NCBI GenBank assembly: GCA_035458585.1
Contig: DATHZN010000083.1
Location: forward strand, 65,639 to 129,638
Direction: 5' to 3'
Source of the DNA: Marinobacterium_E sp035458585
GTDB lineage: Bacteria > Pseudomonadota > Gammaproteobacteria > Pseudomonadales > Balneatricaceae
Length of the DNA stretch: 64,000 nucleotides
Positions 63,203 through 64,000 of the stretch are shown in pieces. The position numbers were made by a program, and so were the translations under genes. The notes under the pieces are model-generated. The model did no database searches. It saw only the letters and a list, made by a program, of their open reading frames with translations, and was not told where the DNA came from. Numbering within the stretch: the first letter of the stretch is position 1; each line of letters opens with the position of its first letter.

Positions 63203-64000
63203 GTGTTCCAACCAATTTTTGCTGACAGTCTATCTCGTTTAGGTACGGAGTCTGCATTTGAAATCCTTGCTCGCGCTCAGAAACTGGCGGCTCAGGGACA
63301 TGACATCATTAATTTAGGTATTGGCCAGCCTGATTTTCAGACACCGGAACACATTGTTGAGGCCGGTATCAAAGCCCTGCGAGATGGGCACCATGGTTAC
63401 ACGCCAGCCAATGGCATTCCGGCACTTCGTGAGGCTGTGGCTGCCGATCTGCATCGTCGCCACAAGGTTGAAGTCAACCCTGATAATGTGGTGGTAGTGC
63501 CGGGTGGTAAGCCGACAATGTTCTTCGCCGTGATGCTCTTTGGCCAGCCGGGTGCAGAAATTATGTACCCGAATCCGGGTTTTCCAATTTACGAGTCGGT
63601 TATTAAGTACACCGGTGCTACGCCTGTGCCGATCGCTCTAAAAGAGGAGAATGACTTCGCCTTCTCGGCGGAGGAGGTGTTGTCGCAGATCACTGATAAG
63701 ACACGCCTGATTATTATCAACTCGCCAGCAAACCCGACGGGTGGTGTTACGCCGCGTGAAGAGATCGATAAGCTGGTCGCTGGGCTATTGGAGCATCCAC
63801 ATGTTGCGCTGATGTCGGATGAGATCTACTCCAACATGCTTTACGGTGGTCGTGAGCATGTGAGCCTGTTGCAGTACCCTGAGATACGTGATCGTTTGAT
63901 TATGTTGGATGGTTGGTCTAAAACCTACGCAATGACCGGCTGGCGTTTGGGCTACGCGGTTTGGCCAGACTCTTGCGTTCAGCATGTAACGCGCCTGTGT
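63203..64000 (+). CDS. Class I/II PLP-dependent aminotransferase, partial (C-terminus beyond right edge)
   Basis: Starts GTG at 63203 (GAGGG upstream; the frame is closed by TAA at 63188) and runs off the right edge after 266 codons. N-terminal NLGIGQPDFQTP, NSPANPTGG, DEIYSNMLYGG and SKTYAMTGWRLGY with the PLP lysine. Fold-type I aspartate aminotransferase-like enzyme. Divergent from the RuBisCO-like operon, sharing its double operator. Could transaminate glyoxylate or a keto acid product of that route; this is inference. Confidence 0.88.
   Translation, partial: MFQPIFADSLSRLGTESAFEILARAQKLAAQGHDIINLGIGQPDFQTPEHIVEAGIKALRDGHHGYTPANGIPALREAVAADLHRRHKVEVNPDNVVVVPGGKPTMFFAVMLFGQPGAEIMYPNPGFPIYESVIKYTGATPVPIALKEENDFAFSAEEVLSQITDKTRLIIINSPANPTGGVTPREEIDKLVAGLLEHPHVALMSDEIYSNMLYGGREHVSLLQYPEIRDRLIMLDGWSKTYAMTGWRLGYAVWPDSCVQHVTRLC

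Noticed and set aside
1..64000. Mobile elements or CRISPR arrays
   Set aside because: No transposase, integrase, direct-repeat array or att-like boundary was seen.

Overview
The window reads as a chromosomal segment of a heterotrophic gammaproteobacterium. A full six-domain S1 ribosomal protein, Prc, a lipoprotein FKBP, GlcDEF and many two-component and GGDEF proteins fit a marine Oceanospirillales-type organism, but no rRNA or other taxonomic marker is present, so this placement is inference. Base composition looks even throughout. I see no insertion sequence, prophage, CRISPR array, tRNA or rRNA.

Layout: 1-6926 is a signalling block (response regulator with PAS, Cache-type hybrid histidine kinase, GGDEF response regulator, small protein, then a NarL-type regulator and its 7TM kinase). 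7059-20510 is housekeeping: rpsA, prc, FKBP, M18 aminopeptidase, thioesterase, aldo-keto reductase, Tpx, a PAS-GGDEF protein, thiolase and a HAD phosphatase. 20505-31689 is a C2/C3 acid block: a FadR-type regulator with two matching operators, glcG-like/glcD/glcE/glcF, a phosphohexomutase, a hydroxyacid dehydrogenase and a glycerate kinase. 31686-33365 holds a TauE-type permease and an SseA-type sulfurtransferase.

33497-54796 is a dense acid-sugar catabolic island. It encodes a non-phosphorylating galacturonate route (Udh, galactarolactone cycloisomerase, KdgD, 2-oxoglutarate semialdehyde dehydrogenase). It also encodes a pentonate route (XylD-type dehydratase and two unrelated 2-keto-3-deoxypentonate dehydratases), an enolase-superfamily dehydratase with an IdnO-like SDR, a hydroxyacid dehydrogenase and a gluconokinase, an RraA-like protein with an SDR, and a DenD-like dehydrogenase. 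One SDR is broken by an eight-C tract. A signalling pair follows (54947-58067). The window ends with a RuBisCO-like protein / DUF1537 kinase / PGDH_C-type oxidoreductase operon (58614-63044). This matches the D-apionate pathway enzymes OiaX/OiaK/ApnO and lies divergent from an aminotransferase cut by the right edge.

The unifying observation is a palindrome, TGGTATACCA, like the hexuronate regulator (ExuR/UxuR, GntR family) operator. It occurs in all five divergent promoter regions of the acid-sugar genes and is doubled in front of the RuBisCO-like operon. This predicts one regulon joining galacturonate, pentonate and apionate use. Apiose and galacturonate are the building blocks of apiogalacturonan (seagrass and duckweed pectin), so diet on such plant material is an attractive but unproven reading. 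Glycolate released by the RuBisCO-like step could enter the glc block.
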